Assembly: GCA_944548615.1 (NCBI GenBank)
Contig: OX155979.1
Location: 14,103,597-14,167,596 of the forward strand
Source of the DNA: Micropterix aruncella
Lineage: Eukaryota > Arthropoda > Insecta > Lepidoptera > Micropterigidae
Length of the DNA stretch: 64,000 nt
Direction: 5' to 3'
In this document: positions 22,256-33,523 of the stretch, piece by piece
How positions within the stretch are numbered: position 1 is the first letter of the stretch
Layout: every line of letters begins with the position of its first letter
The notes under the pieces: generated by a model
What the model saw: only the letters and a program-made list of their open reading frames with translations
Told to the model about the DNA's origin: nothing
Databases searched by the model: none
Translations under genes and position numbers: made by a program

Positions 22256-22905
22256 CAACTAGAGTTGTCGACTACAGCGGGCGAGCCCGTCACCTTAGGA
22301 AGTTTTAACGATTAGTCGTTCTATCTCCCTGGAGTGAGCGCAGAAGACTTAGGACGAAAACAGTCCACCGTCGAGCTCCGCCACAAACCCGTAAGAGGCC
22401 GACGCCTTAACCGCGAGATAGCCAGGAGTGTTACCCAGCGGGCTTACACTCACGCCCTTCCTTTCAATTGCGACCAGATTACTCCAGTCTCTCGATTGGT
22501 TACGAGTTCGAGGTCGCTTGCGCGGTCCTCTCCCTTACGAAGCGGTGAAACGGTGTACCCTGAATCTATCGCGGACCACGGCATCCTTTGCCCGGCTGTT
22601 GCCGTAGCCGATGGTCGTGTCAAGAGCAGCCGCCGTAAGATCCGCAACCACCCCCGCTCTATAGGAAACAGTACTGCTTCCAGACTCCCCCGACTGTTAG
22701 AGTGCGCAATCGATTGGCTTACACCGCACGGAGCGCAGACCGTCCAGGAGCGTCAGAAGATTGATTCCTAGGGAAAACTAACCATAAGGCTAGAGTCCTA
22801 CCCAGGCTTGCACTTCATACGTGGAGGCCGTCGAATAGGTGTTGACCAGTGAGTGTGAACAGAATGGGTCTTCGTGGCCAACTCAGCAAGGGCCCATTAA
22901 CTCCC
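22256..22905 (+). mobile_element. Family B retroposon
   Basis: It starts CAACTAGAGTTGTCGACTAC and ends GGGCCCATTAACTCCC. Small internal deletions occur near 22600 and 22700. No convincing target duplication is visible. Confidence 0.75.
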
Positions 22906-23033
22906 AATTAACTCCCCGCTTTAAAATAGTAAAAATAATAATAATAATAAACTTTTAATTTGCACTTAATTAGTATACAAAAAGGTGAGCCTATTGCCAC
23001 ATGGCAATGTCTTACAACTAACCTTAGCACATA
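22906..23033. other. Short AT-rich spacer
   Basis: Contains an ATA/AATAATAATA run; nothing else. Confidence 0.4.
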
Positions 23034-23575
23034 TTGAGATGTCAACTACAACGGGCGAGCCCGTCACCACAGGACGTTTTAACGATTCGTCGTTCTATCG
23101 ACCTGCAGTGAGCGTAGAAGACTTTGGACATAACAATCCGACGTCTAGCTACGCCACAACCCGTAAGAGTCCAACGCCTTACCGCGAGTTAGCCAGGAAT
23201 ATACCCGGCGGGCTCTAGATACTCGCGCCCTTACTTCCAATTGTGACCAGATTTCTCCGGTCTCTCGATTGGTTTCGAGTTCGAGGTCGCTTGCGCGGTC
23301 CTCTCCCTTACGAAGCGGTGAAACGGAGTACACCGAATCTATCGCGGACCAAGGCGTCCTTTGTCCGTCGCAATTGACAGTAAGGGCGTGAGTGTAAGCC
23401 CGCTGGGTAACATACCTGGTTATCTCGCGGATATGACGGTGGCCTCTTACGGGCTTGTACGGAGCTAGACGGTGGACTGTTTTGTCCAAGTCTTCTGCTT
23501 TCATCTTACGGGAGATAGAACGACTAATCGTTAAAACTTCCTGAGGTGACGGGTTCGCCCGTTGTAGTTGACAAC
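23034..23575. mobile_element. Family B head-to-head inverted pair (truncated)
   Basis: A forward B 5' half (23034 to about 23369) is joined to a reverse B 5' part (about 23370-23573) ending GTTGACAACTCTA. The two arms are complementary over roughly 200 bp, so this piece can fold back. The B 3' halves are missing from both. Confidence 0.7.
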
Positions 23576-23989
23576 TCTATTTGGGGTGACAGAAGCGATT
23601 TTTTTTTCAAATTATTATTCTTGTTTGCAGAGTGAATGCACTTTTGATATGCTCTGTAATAGAAGAAGTTCCTATTCAAACTAAGGTAAGCTTGAGAAGA
23701 AGAAGAATGTTGTGTGTATATGCTAAAACAATTTACGTATGCATAAGTATATTCTACTTCTGGTCGTAAATTTGTAACTGCTCCACAGAGGAAATGAAGT
23801 CGGTGGATGGGGGGGACGGGGAATGTAGGTGGAGGGGGAAGAGGGGGAGTTAGAGGATAGTAGAGTGGGGGCAGAGTGGAGGCTACCCATGTTTCTCCAC
23901 CTCGGTTTCTAACATAAAGGGTAAGGTGGACTGGACGGAGAGAGCGTTTCTTAAACTTTACAAATCGGTAAACCTAATAATTGATATTA
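23576..23989. other. Spacer with a G-rich polypurine tract
   Basis: Between about 23790 and 23882 the + strand is almost pure purine with G runs (GGGGGG, GGGGG, GGGGGG). No gene was seen. Confidence 0.5.
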
Positions 23990-24088
23990 CCAACAAAATA
24001 AAATCTGATTTACCGCATGAAGATTGAAGCACCCGAGGTTTCGGCAATGGTAAAAACCGCCACTGTCCAGGGTAGACTAAAGTGCTTG
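23990..24088 (+). repeat. Penelope-like terminal-repeat fragment
   Basis: CGAGGTTTCGG, CCGCCACTGTCCAGGGTAG and the preceding GATTTACCGCATGAAG align with the terminal repeat of the Penelope-like element at 44993-45097 (CGACGTTTCGG, GCCGTTGTCTAGGGTAGACTG), at clearly lower identity. There is no coding part. Confidence 0.55.
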
Positions 24089-24089
24089 G

Positions 24090-24250
24090 AGGTGTCGAAT
24101 ACGATGGACGAACCTTTCACGTCAGGAAGTTTTAACGATATTGATCGTTCTACCTCAGCGAAAACAGTCCACTGTCTAGTTACGCCACTCGCCCGTCAGA
24201 AGCCATCTCTACAGCAACGCCTTACTGCGAGACACGTCCGGGCGGGCATC
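24090..24250 (+). mobile_element. Diverged family B 5' fragment
   Basis: GAGGTGTCGAATACGATGG, AGTTTTAACGATATTGATCG and AGTCCACTGTCTAGTTACGCC follow the order of the B 5' third with many changes. It belongs with the 6697 and 40254 subfamily. Confidence 0.6.
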
Positions 24251-24261
24251 GTGGGTGGATC

Positions 24262-24682
24262 GTTTTTTGACGTGACAACGTCTTATAATTCGATGGAGCG
24301 GCTGCACGCACGAAAAAAACATGACTCATGCGGCGTCACCTCGCTCTGAGGCGTTCCATTTAGGGCTTGTTCACAGTACACATGTTTAAAAGTTGTAAAT
24401 AAAAGTTGTAAAACAATTACTCAACGCACATTCATACTTGTAAATTGTAAAAAAAAAAATGACACAATTGTATTTATGCGTACTTACAAATAAATGTAAC
24501 TTGATCAATTCAATTGTGATTTCCATTTACCTCCTTCTCTATATCCATACAAAATATCTATCAAACAAATAAAATTAAAATTTTCTTTTGAAAAATGCAA
24601 CCATTCCATCAGTATTTTCTTATGACGTTGTCACGTTCAACTATCGTCAGTAAACCGACTTTACAGACAACCGATTTTTTTT
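24262..24682 (+). repeat. Repeat T, copy 1
   Basis: It starts TTTTTTGACGTGACAACGTC and ends with CTTATGACGTTGTCACGTTC, an inverted version, followed by AACTATCGTCAGTAAACCGAC and ACAACCGATTTTTTT. A longer copy is at 54513-55217. Middle sequences differ in length. The inverted subterminal GACGTGACAACGTC suggests a non-autonomous DNA transposon. Confidence 0.6.
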
Positions 24683-24724
24683 CTTCAGAATTTCAAAACA
24701 TCTCTTATGGAAAAGATGTATAGC

Positions 24725-24802
24725 AGGGGTCTCCAAACTACGGCCCGCGGGCCGGATACGGCCCGCGTAGCTACTTTATCCGGCCCGCGCACGTTTGTGT
24801 AT
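24725..24802 (+). mobile_element. hAT-type element end fragment
   Basis: CAGGGGTCTCCAAACTACGG followed by CCCGCGGGCC is the classical terminal inverted repeat style of hAT elements. About 75 bp are present before it joins a truncated family A copy. The other end was not found. Confidence 0.6.
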
Positions 24803-24973
24803 GCGGCTGCGAAAGAAAATGATTCGGAATAAGTTCAACGTTTTTCGATAGAACGCAGTTATCTGATATCAGAAAGAATAACATGAATAAAATAAATAAA
24901 TAATTATAAATGCATAAGTTGTTAAAAATGCTATGCAATAGCTTTACCGCGGCAGTCCCCGAGTGCCACACGT
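24803..24973 (+). mobile_element. Family A (HINE-like), truncated copy A6
   Basis: Only the part from the central palindrome (GATTCGGAATAA) to the GGCAGTCCCCGAGTGCCACACGT end remains. The 5' two thirds are missing and the break abuts a hAT end. Confidence 0.75.
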
Positions 24974-25020
24974 TTTTTTATTATTATTATTATTATTATC
25001 ACTTATACCTTTTATGGGAT

Positions 25021-25928
25021 CTCTAGACGATCAAGCATGCTTGTCAAGCTTCGCGTCGCGGGCTGGGAGAGGATCGTGAACCGCAAGAAATATGCAAATA
25101 TATATTTTTAAGCTATTGCATAGCTTTTATCGCGGGCCTAGCCCAGGGCGGCGACCGAATGAAGAAATTTCTTAACGAAAATTAATGCTTTTAAACTGAT
25201 AATTACGTCTAAACGAGTACTGCTTACGATTCGAAAAAAATATATGTTAAACAAGAACATTTTCCTAATATTCTTAGCCTTGAATATTTTATATTTTGTT
25301 TTTATTACATAGTGTAATTAATTTGTGAAATTAGGTCTAACCGAACACAAAAACGACTACCACGCAAATATTATCTAGCGTATTATTATGAAACCTGCAC
25401 CATTTTAAAGATAATTTAATTATCTATCTTTTTATCTACGATTTTTTTCGAATAGTCAAAGAATAAAAGAATAATATCCGGTTTTGTTGCTTTATTGAAT
25501 AACATTCGTGCGCGGCGCCCTATCGGAATTATTCCGAATCATTTGATTCCCCAGCCCCATATGATTCGGAATAATTTCAACATTTGCCGATAGAGCGCAG
25601 TTATCTGATATCAGAAAAAATAAAATAAATAAATAATTATTATTGCATAAGTTGTTAAAAATGCTATGCAATAGCTTTACAGCGGCAGTCCCCGAGTGCC
25701 ACACGTATTTTTATATTTACCTAAAATGCCTAATTTTGTAGTTTTATACTAGGGAGTCAGGTTAATTAGACGTAATTGATTGATGAATGACGTGATTTCC
25801 AGGTATAACTACAGAATTAGGCATTTTTGTCAAATAATAAATTAAAAAAAAAGCATATTTCCTGCGGTTTACGATCTCCCTCCCAGCCCGCGACGCGATG
25901 CTTGACAAGCATGCTTGATCGTCTAGAG
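25021..25928. mobile_element. TIR element with ~76-bp arms, carrying a family A insertion
   Basis: The left arm, CTCTAGACGATCAAGCATGC to GAAATATGC (25021-25098), is the inverse of the right arm, 25853-25928, at about 90% identity. Family A copy A7 (25110-25707) sits between them; without it the element is about 310 bp. The interior has a further inverted pair, AAAATGCCTAATTTTGTAG and CTACAGAATTAGGCATTTTT. The superfamily is not clear. Confidence 0.65.
25110..25707 (+). mobile_element. Family A (HINE-like), copy A7
   Basis: Near full length, after ATATTTTT and before TTTTTATATT. It has an extra ~15 bp (AAAGAATAAAAGAATAATAT) in the T-rich part, a variant also seen in A9 and A10, and a damaged central palindrome. 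Confidence 0.8.
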
Positions 25929-26036
25929 AGCCGCTTAGGATAAATTGAACATTTATTGATTATTGAATGTTATTTTTTTACTAAAATGTTATTTTGTTTG
26001 ATTTGTTTTGATTTCATTTCCATAAATATTTTTATC

Positions 26037-26800
26037 CATCATCATCATCATCGTTTATTCATTCCATAAAAGCATTTTACAATACTGAGGAACATGTCAA
26101 ATTTTACAATCATAATTTACCGGATGATAAAACCGCTTTGATTAATTAAAAGGAAAAATAAATAATTGTAATCAGAGGTGATTACTTAAAAATAGTCAAA
26201 TTTACAAAATAATCAATAAGCAAACAATAAATAATAATCAATATAATGAAAAAGAGAAATTCTGAAACATGCGTAATTATAAACAATGTCAATAAAATCT
26301 AAAACTTTGTGCGAAAGTATAGTCATAATATGGTTATTTATAATCAAGCAATTGTGGACGCAATATCATAAAAGTCGTTCAGTTTGTAAAGGGCATGTTT
26401 GACTAACTGATTTTTCAAGCAGATTGTATATGCTGCCATCTCAAATCTTCTCGTCGATGACGTCAAAGCATTGAACAATTTAAAACTAATATATAAAAAT
26501 GATTTTTTTTATATTTAGTCAAGCGTACTTTAGGCAATAGCACATTGTTTTTATGACGCGTATTATGGCTATGTCGAGTGGAGTGAAGCTCGCAATTTAA
26601 AAGATTCTCTTTGGCGTATAAAAGGCACTGATATATGTACATGGACGACATGGTAAGGATACCAGCTTTAATAAAAAAAGGGGCGCATTGTCTTTCTCTG
26701 CTTACACCAAAAATTGTCCTAACGGCTTGCTTTTGTAGCACAAAAACGCGATGGATATCGGTTGCATTACCCTATAGTAGTATCGCATTAGACATATTTG
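26037..26800 (-). pseudogene. LINE reverse transcriptase C-terminal remnant
   Basis: On the minus strand, codons from about 26741 to 26463 read LQKQAVRTIFGVSRERQCAPFF, ILTMSSMYIYQCLLYAKENL and HNTRHKNN, the order seen after the RT domain of jockey-superclade and related LINEs. It runs on to a (GAT)n simple repeat at 26037-26053, which would be the 3' tail. 5' truncated; upstream RT motifs are absent. Confidence 0.7.
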
Positions 26801-27063
26801 CATGGAAGCAGGAGTGATACACACTGATCGCTGCATGTTAGCCAGCCATGCATTGTGTTTGATAGTTTAAAATTCTAGTTTTAGTTGACCTATCCGTCTG
26901 ATTCTAATATTTTACGAATATTTGTGATTATTTCACGGCATTCTTCAATATATTATTTCATTATCATTAGGTAGGTTTTAATTATACGTATCTGAGCCTA
27001 CCTTAGTGCGGACGTCTCGTGCGATTCAGTTTGGTTAGGTTGAGTTAATATGTATCTGTATCT

Positions 27064-27850
27064 ATGATTTGGTGGTGCACGGTTTCGTGCAGCTTGGGCC
27101 ACAAGATCCATTTTGTTCTCGGATCGCCTCAACTCACGATTCAGCTCCTATTCAGAAGCCTCCTCAAGTGGAAGGCTACCCCAGGTAAGAATCCCGTGTC
27201 TCAGGCCTCAGAGCTGGTGGACCGGTTTCTCCGGTCGGCGATGCTTATTCCGTTCGATTTTGTGCTAGGAATGGTAGGATACAACAGTCTTGAAACGCGT
27301 CGATATATTTACCTAATTATATTTGCATATAAATTAATTCAAGGAACTATTTATTTGCCAGAGATACTATGTATGTAAGTTTGAATTGTACGTACCGGTA
27401 AATTACACAGCGAGGAGATCGCATCTATTGTTTAATGTGCCGTACCATCGTACAAATATTTTTGTAGACAGGCCAGTGGGAAGGGTTATTGCTCTTCTTA
27501 ATTCCTTACCCACAGAAATAGACATCTTTTGTATATTTCTTTGGCAGCTAAAAAGGCAACTCCCTGCTATCTCATATTTATCATAATCTGTCTTTTATTT
27601 AATTTTATATATTTTTTTTTCTTGTTCAATGTTAGCATTAATTTAGTTATGTAAGTCATTTATTTTTAGACTTACACTCTAGCTTTAATATTCAAGTGCG
27701 AATTGGATTCGTCTGTAATGCTCTAGAATAATATTTGAAACTAATAAATAATCATAATAAATGCCAATCGGTTGAGGGGTCTGGAGACTATGGAAATACA
27801 CTGTTTCCTAAGCAGCGGGGGTGGATGCTAACCTGTTGCCATGCCAAGAA
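27064..27850 (-). mobile_element. Diverged family B relative, split by a LINE
   Basis: 27064-27244 and 27761-27850 together match 36732-36990: CACAAGATCCATTxTGTTCTCGG, AGAGCTGGTGGACCGG, CAATCGGTTG and ATACACTGTTTxCTAAGCAGCGG. The order corresponds to the 3' half of family B (compare GATGACCCATGTGTTCAGG) at high divergence. The part from 27245 to 27760 is a LINE insertion. Confidence 0.6.
27245..27760 (+). pseudogene. LINE H, copy 1: RT C-terminal remnant with 4-bp duplication
   Basis: The reading frame gives FVLGMVGYNSLETRR, AYKLIQGTI and, after a shift, VNYTARRSHLLFN and DRPVGRVIALLNSLPTEIDIF, the C-terminal LINE region also present at 37440-37828. The tail is TAATAAATAATCATAATAA. It is flanked by ATGC at 27241-27244 and 27761-27764. 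The related uninterrupted sequence at 36897-36915 reads GGCGATGCCAATCGG, confirming the site. Confidence 0.75.
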
Positions 27851-28536
27851 GGTATTGTCTATACAATAACCCAGGATCGTGGAAAGAAAATAATTTTTTC
27901 CATTAAAAGTTTCAAATTAAAAAAAAAAAAAAAACATATACAGTACCTTCTAGTTTAATGAGATTTTTTATTATTTCAGGCGCTGTGAAGGCTAAAATCA
28001 CTACAGCAATGGGGGAACTTTTTTTTTTTGAGACTTTGGAGATGGCGAATAACTTGCTGAAAATAAAAAAAAAACATAAAAAAATAGTATACATTACTTA
28101 CGCACAAATATATCCTGAAAATTCGATTTATTACTTTTCATTAAAATAAACCAAAATCACATTTTTTACGGCGATCACACTAGGTGTGCCCCTTAAGTCC
28201 TCCTTCGAGGAGGCTACCGGAAGGGAGCTGAAACGCGAGTTGATCCGATCTAAGAAATCACAGACAGGCCATCAGATCGAAGCTGCGCGAAACCATTTGG
28301 AACCAATTATTCAAATAACAAGGTAGAGAGGACGAGTAAAGAAAAGTACTGTCTCCTTTTTACATACAGATATTTATTAAAATCAGTCTTATGTTGTTGC
28401 TAAGTTCAATTAAAATCAAAGTATATTTAATTATTCACCTTTTCATTCTGATATTATTTGATTATCTTCTTTATATTTGATACACTGATGCAATGCATCT
28501 TTAATTATCTAAATGACATTTGATAGAAACCTCAAA
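27851..28536. other. Unassigned spacer
   Basis: AT-rich, with A runs at 27919-27934 and 28066-28083. No gene was recognised; the small open frames here are low complexity. Confidence 0.4.
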
Positions 28537-29390
28537 TCTATACTAATATAATAAAGAGGTAAAGTTTGTGATGTAGGAAGTAATCTCTGGATCTAATAAA
28601 CCGATTTTCAAAATTCTTTTACCAATAGAAAGCCACGTTATTTGTGAGTGTCATAGGCTATATATTAATTTGATAAATCGAAAAACTTTTTCGTGGTAGT
28701 CGGATTTGCAAAGTAAGTCGGAAAAAAACGGTCGAACGAAAACGATTTTAACTAACGCTGCCTTAACGATGAGAGATATATGATTAAGTTCTAGACAAAA
28801 GTTGTAGAGCTTGGTAATGCCTACAAAAAAGTGAGCAACAGCAAATGTCTAAATTTTATATTTAGGTCACAAAAAGTAGTTTTTATATTAAAAATACGTG
28901 TGGCACTCGGGGACTGCCGCGGTAAAGCTATTGCATAGCATTTTTAACAACGTATGCAATTATAATTATTTATTTATTTTATTTTTTCTGATATCAGATA
29001 ACTGCGCTCTATCGGCAAATGATTCGGAATAATTTAAACGTCTTCCGATAGAGCGCCGCGCACGAATTTTTTATTCGATAAAGCATTCGCCTCAAGTGTT
29101 TAAAACAAAAGACTTTTCCCTTTTACTGCATATAATTTCCCTTTTACTGCATAAATGGTTAAAGAGATAAGACACTCACAAATAAGACACTCACAAGAAA
29201 ACACTCACAAATGACGGGGATATGGTCAAATTGGCATGCAAATACATACATACATATGCAGTAAAAATATAACCCTTCTTTTGGCAGTCAGGAAATAAAT
29301 CATAGCACTCAGTACTAACCGAACCACACCAATAATTTCATCACAGGTAAAAAGTTTTACCGCCCAACGAAGTGGGCACAGGTCAGCTAG
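28537..29390 (+). mobile_element. Non-autonomous Helitron, copy 2, carrying truncated family A
   Basis: It starts TCTATACTAATATAATAAAG after A and ends GGTCAGCTAG before T. The hairpin GCCCA-ACGAAG-TGGGC is perfect. It matches 6928-7676 along its length, except that a truncated family A copy replaces about 100 bp of the middle. Confidence 0.8.
28895..29084 (-). mobile_element. Family A (HINE-like), truncated copy A8
   Basis: It begins at TACGTGTGGCACTCGG and stops after TTATTCGATAAAGC, about one third of the element. One arm of the central palindrome is deleted. It is nested in Helitron copy 2. Confidence 0.75.
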
Positions 29391-30118
29391 TAATTATATA
29401 AAATCTAACGCCCTCTATACTCATTAGTATGTACTCTTTCGAACTATCTTTTTACATTAGTACCATTGCTGGTCGCTTGATGTAATTTAGTGTTTATTAA
29501 TGTAAACAAAATTGATGAGAGCGATTTGACCCCCTTCCCATGTATTGAGCGATTTTTGCCCATAATCAACCATTATCCTGAAGGTCTAAGCTATTCAAAA
29601 ATATTTATTTCATTGAGGTACCCGATTTTCCGTTAGCTTCTGGAATCATTTGTAGTACTTTACTTGTAATAATATAGCGTAGGTACTATGTTATATTATA
29701 GGTAATGTATGACGTCATGTTGCAGAGTTTGTGAACCTCTGCTCGAGTAATTTTAAATCGCGGCAGTATTAAGAACATGTTGGGTGAGTTATGAGTAGCC
29801 CCTTTGCTGTAACCTTGTTCTTCGATTTAGCAGGCGATACTGACGGCAATAGGGAGGTGATAATCGAAATACGAGTAGACTCGATGTGTGGCCTTTGGTT
29901 TCACTCTCGTGAACGCGCAAAATTTTGTTTTCGATGTTCAGACATAAATATCTATTTCGGGCCCTTCTGGGACGAATAAGCACCTCAATAGGAATAGTAC
30001 ATTGAGATACCTCTCAAATACTCTCAATTCCTACGTCTGCAGTATATTAGCATTCGCCTTCGGTCCCAATATCCAACAAACACAAAATCCATATAAAAAG
30101 TGCCGAATATAGCTTTAA
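29391..30118. other. Unassigned spacer
   Basis: No repeats or coding similarity were recognised. A 62-codon open frame at 29791-29979 has no motif I can name. Confidence 0.35.
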
Positions 30119-30823
30119 ACCCTTCGGCTACGTAACGACCAAATTTGATTGCACATAAGAACACCGTTGACTACGTAACGACAAATATTGGCGGCTTGCT
30201 CCCGGACCGCACATTAATATTATTTTCGAATTCGAACGCATCCTAAAAACCATACCAAAAATCTCATTATTACCATAGATACATAGACGGCCGCTAGAAT
30301 AATTTCGCGAGTCGTTTCGCGGATATTTCTGGTAAAATTCCATTGTCAAACGTCATAATTTTTTTTTTCGATAAATCATGAAAAATTTTATTGGTTTTTA
30401 TGAGCTAATCTCTAATGATTTTTGTATGTAAATAAGCAATACAAAATATTAGCTTTGATAGAGAATCTAATTAAGATCACTATAGTATTTACGATTTCTA
30501 AATAGAGTTCCGTATTTTTCCGTGAGACAAGTACAAGTTAGAAATTCCGAATTTTTTTCACTTTCTCGACTTTCTCATAATAATCTAATTTCTCATAATT
30601 TCTCATAATAATTATCAATAATTTTTCAATAATTATCTAATTGTTTTACAAAATGAGATTTCAATATTCTATATACTAAATTTCAATATGATCATTGCTA
30701 AGTTATTCTTTTTATGATTGCTTTAGTAGTTGCATAGTTATAGTAGTTTTTGTCGAGCGCGGCGATATTGCAAGAAATTTCAATAAATTGCCACGGTCTG
30801 CCATGAAATTATGCTGCTACTCA
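30119..30823 (+). mobile_element. TTAA-type element N, copy 1 (right end missing)
   Basis: ACCCTTCGGCTACGTAACG after TTAA starts a sequence that matches 47759-48380 for about 620 bp, including a second GACTACGTAACGAC, GGCGGCTTGCTCCCGGA and GCCATGAAATTATGC. This copy lost the terminal CGAAGGG. No transposase is present; the TTAA flank and short CCCTTCG termini suggest a piggyBac-like MITE. Confidence 0.6.
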
Positions 30824-30907
30824 AGTCATGTAAAGGCGTTTAGATTAACTCTCAGATATGTAAAGGTGTTATGCAGGTGTTATGTTCATAGCTACATAAC
30901 ATAACAC

Positions 30908-31204
30908 TGTTTCACCGCTTCGTAAGGGAGAGGACCGCGCAAGCGACCTCGAACTCGTAACCAACTGAGAGACCGGAGTAATCTGGTCACAATTGGAAGT
31001 AAGGGCGTAAATGTAGGCCCGCCGGGTAACACTCCTGGCTATCTCGCGGTTAAGGCGTTGGTCTCTTACGGGATCGTGGCGTAGCTAGATGGTGGACTGT
31101 TTTGTCCTTAAGTCTTCTGCGCTCACTCCAGGGAGATAGAACGACTAATCGTTAAAATTTCCTGAGGTGACGGGCTCGCCCGCTGTAGTCGACAACCCTA
31201 GTTG
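30908..31204 (-). mobile_element. Family B 5' portion
   Basis: It starts TGTTTCACCGCTTCGTAAGG and ends in the reverse B terminus GTCGACAACCCTAGTTG. Only the 5' ~300 bp of B are present. Confidence 0.75.
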
Positions 31205-31394
31205 TAGCTATGCAATTTATCTTATATACCTTTTAGTCATATAATTATGTCGTATAAATCCTTTTAGTCATATAAGGGTGGTATAATCCCTATAAAGCAT
31301 ACGAATTTATAACCTTTTGATAACTAACAGCTGTATAGTGGTCGAATAAATAACCCTTATCGAACAAACATAATAAAAGCTACTACAAAGCTAC

Positions 31395-32625
31395 TACCAA
31401 ATGGCAAGAGGCATATATTAAGGCTGAACGCGGTCTTTGCCGAGTAAAGCACTGGCTCGATCACAACCTACTTACTTTGAATATAGCTAAAACAAAACAT
31501 ATGACATCCGCCATCAGTAACATCAATCGCCTCCAAGGTAGTATGCCAAACCTTCACTTACGCGACTGTGTACATGCTGACTACAATTGCCCTTATTGTC
31601 CATATACGACTATTGAGAAAGTGAGTGAAATAAAGTACCTTGGAGTTATTGTAGATGATAAGCTCAACTGGAAGGACCACATACAGGGTACTGCATCAAA
31701 AGTCCGCCAACTTATTCACATATTTAAGGTACTAAGGAGTGTAATCTCAAAACCCTTAATCAAAACCATCTATTACGCTTTAGTCAATAGTATACTATCA
31801 TATGGGATCCTTGGATGGGGTGGCGCGTCACTTTCAGCTCTAGATCCCTTAATTAAGGCTCAAAAGTCAATAATAAGGGTAATAAAAAAAAAAGCCTTTT
31901 AGGTTCTTCAGCGACCACTTATATAAAGAGTTCCGAGTCCTAGACATACGCCAATTATATGTGAAAGTATCGACAATATTTTATTACACCCACACAGAGC
32001 GGCATATGATTAAATCTCATACTATCAGAACACGCGCAGTTACAGCCATGCAACATGATGTTCCCCTGATGAAAACTAAATTCGCCCAACGACATTTTTC
32101 TTTTCTAGCTGTCCGACTACACAATAGAATACATTCGGAATTAAAAGTGAAGTTAGATACCATACGGGTAAGAAACATTATGACGGAATGGTTGATTGAG
32201 CTAGGAAGGAACGAAACGGAGAAATTGGTTAATTATAGTGCTGTATAAGAATACCAAATGACATAAAATTACTGCTTTTATGTATATGTATAGATTATAT
32301 GTATAAATGTATATATGTGTATGTATATCTTTAGATGTATATGGTTATATGTGTATGTGTATATATGATTATTTAATATTATTATGTATATTATGTTACT
32401 AAATTACAAGTAGGTATATGTAAAATTTGTGTAAATATAGAGCTACCACGTAAAGCAATGCTACATTATGTCACACTTACCAACTAAAAAAAAAAAAAAG
32501 GAAAAAAAGAATACATAAAAGTCTACCTTAGTACGGGCATTACTCCAGCAAGGTAGATTTTAATCTTATTAATCTAGTATTATAAATGTGTGTGAAATAC
32601 CCTATTAATAAATAAATAAATAAAT
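31395..32625 (+). pseudogene. LINE G: RT thumb and C-terminus, 5' truncated
   Basis: Frames give WLDHNLLTLNIAKTKHM, EIKYLGVIVDDKLNWKDHI and a YGILGWGGASLSAL motif (31390-31902). After a frameshift in a run of A at 31888-31896 they give MKTKFAQRHFSFLAVRLHNRI and the stop at 32248. These are the post-catalytic RT motifs of a jockey-superclade LINE. A long AT-rich 3' UTR and an (AATA)n tail at 32606-32626 follow. Confidence 0.8.
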
Positions 32626-32637
32626 ACATTACCCTCA

Positions 32638-33523
32638 GGGCCGATTTTTCAATCGTCAGATAAACAGTCGGATAGGACTTATTCATTAGATAGTACAAAA
32701 TTTAATTTTTCAATAGCCAGTTAACAGTTATCAAAGGAATAAAAATACTATTCGCTGAATAAAGTTATCCGCTGCTCCGAGGGTCAGATAATGAGTTATT
32801 CGTCCAATAAATTGATCCGTAAAACTGATTTTGACAGTGAGAGGTTAGGTTGTGATAATTTCTGGTGATCTTTTGCGTTGAGAAATGGATTTATTCGCTA
32901 TGTTAGATGACGTTGCTATTGAAGAAGAAGCAGAAATTATAATTACTTAAATCCGGTTCTGAGAAAACAAAGAGTAGTGAGAAACAGACCGGATAATTTT
33001 GTACAATGGGACGATGTGGAATTTAAGCGAAGATTCAGACTACAAAAAGAAACTGTCCAGTATCTGATGACATTGATTGATGACCAAATTAAACACAATA
33101 CATAATGGTTAGTTCATGCTTATGATGATGCATCAAACCACCTATGATGCAATTACTTGTCGTGAAACTAACAGACCTATCTCGTTTTATTATTAAACTT
33201 TCCATTTTTAAACGACAAACTCGCAAATTCACGACAAACAGACAAAGCGCGCAATTCGAGGTTATGTTGAAAGCAAATGTCAAATAAATAATTTTTAAGA
33301 GCTTCTCGCTCTAGCATATAGAGTGGTTCAATCATTCTGTCTTGCTTTTCGTGTATTGTCTGAAGTTAGTGCTGCCAACGTAGCGAAAAATTTTCCAATA
33401 ACTATTTGACAGTTATTTGATGATTGAAAAACTCGCCAATGTTATTCGATGAATAAATCAACAGATAAAATAATTCCTTGGATACTTATTAGACAGTTTA
33501 TCTGACGATTGAAAAATCGGCCC
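32638..33523 (+). mobile_element. PIF/Harbinger transposon, internally deleted (886 bp)
   Basis: Terminal inverted repeats of about 28 bp start GGGCCGATTTTTCAATCGTC on the left and end with the exact complement on the right. The flanks carry the 3-bp duplication TCA at 32635-32637 and 33524-33526. It contains the N-terminus of a Harbinger-like transposase (32885-33105) but not its DDE region. Confidence 0.85.
32885..33105 (+). pseudogene. Harbinger transposase N-terminal remnant
   Basis: A methionine at 32885 gives MDLFAMLDDVAIEEEAEI then a stop. In a shifted frame the sequence continues NPVLRKQRVVRNRPDNF, EFKRRFRLQKETVQYL to TAA at 33103-33105. The FRRRFRLSKETV-type block is characteristic of HARBI1-like proteins. 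The catalytic domain is missing. Confidence 0.75.

Noticed and set aside
23580..23640. Possible 3' splice acceptor (T-run, CTTGTTTGCAG)
   Set aside because: A plausible acceptor motif, but no open coding frame follows it.
29791..29979. 62-codon open frame as a host exon
   Set aside because: No consensus splice donor or acceptor at sensible places, and an equal frame runs on the other strand.
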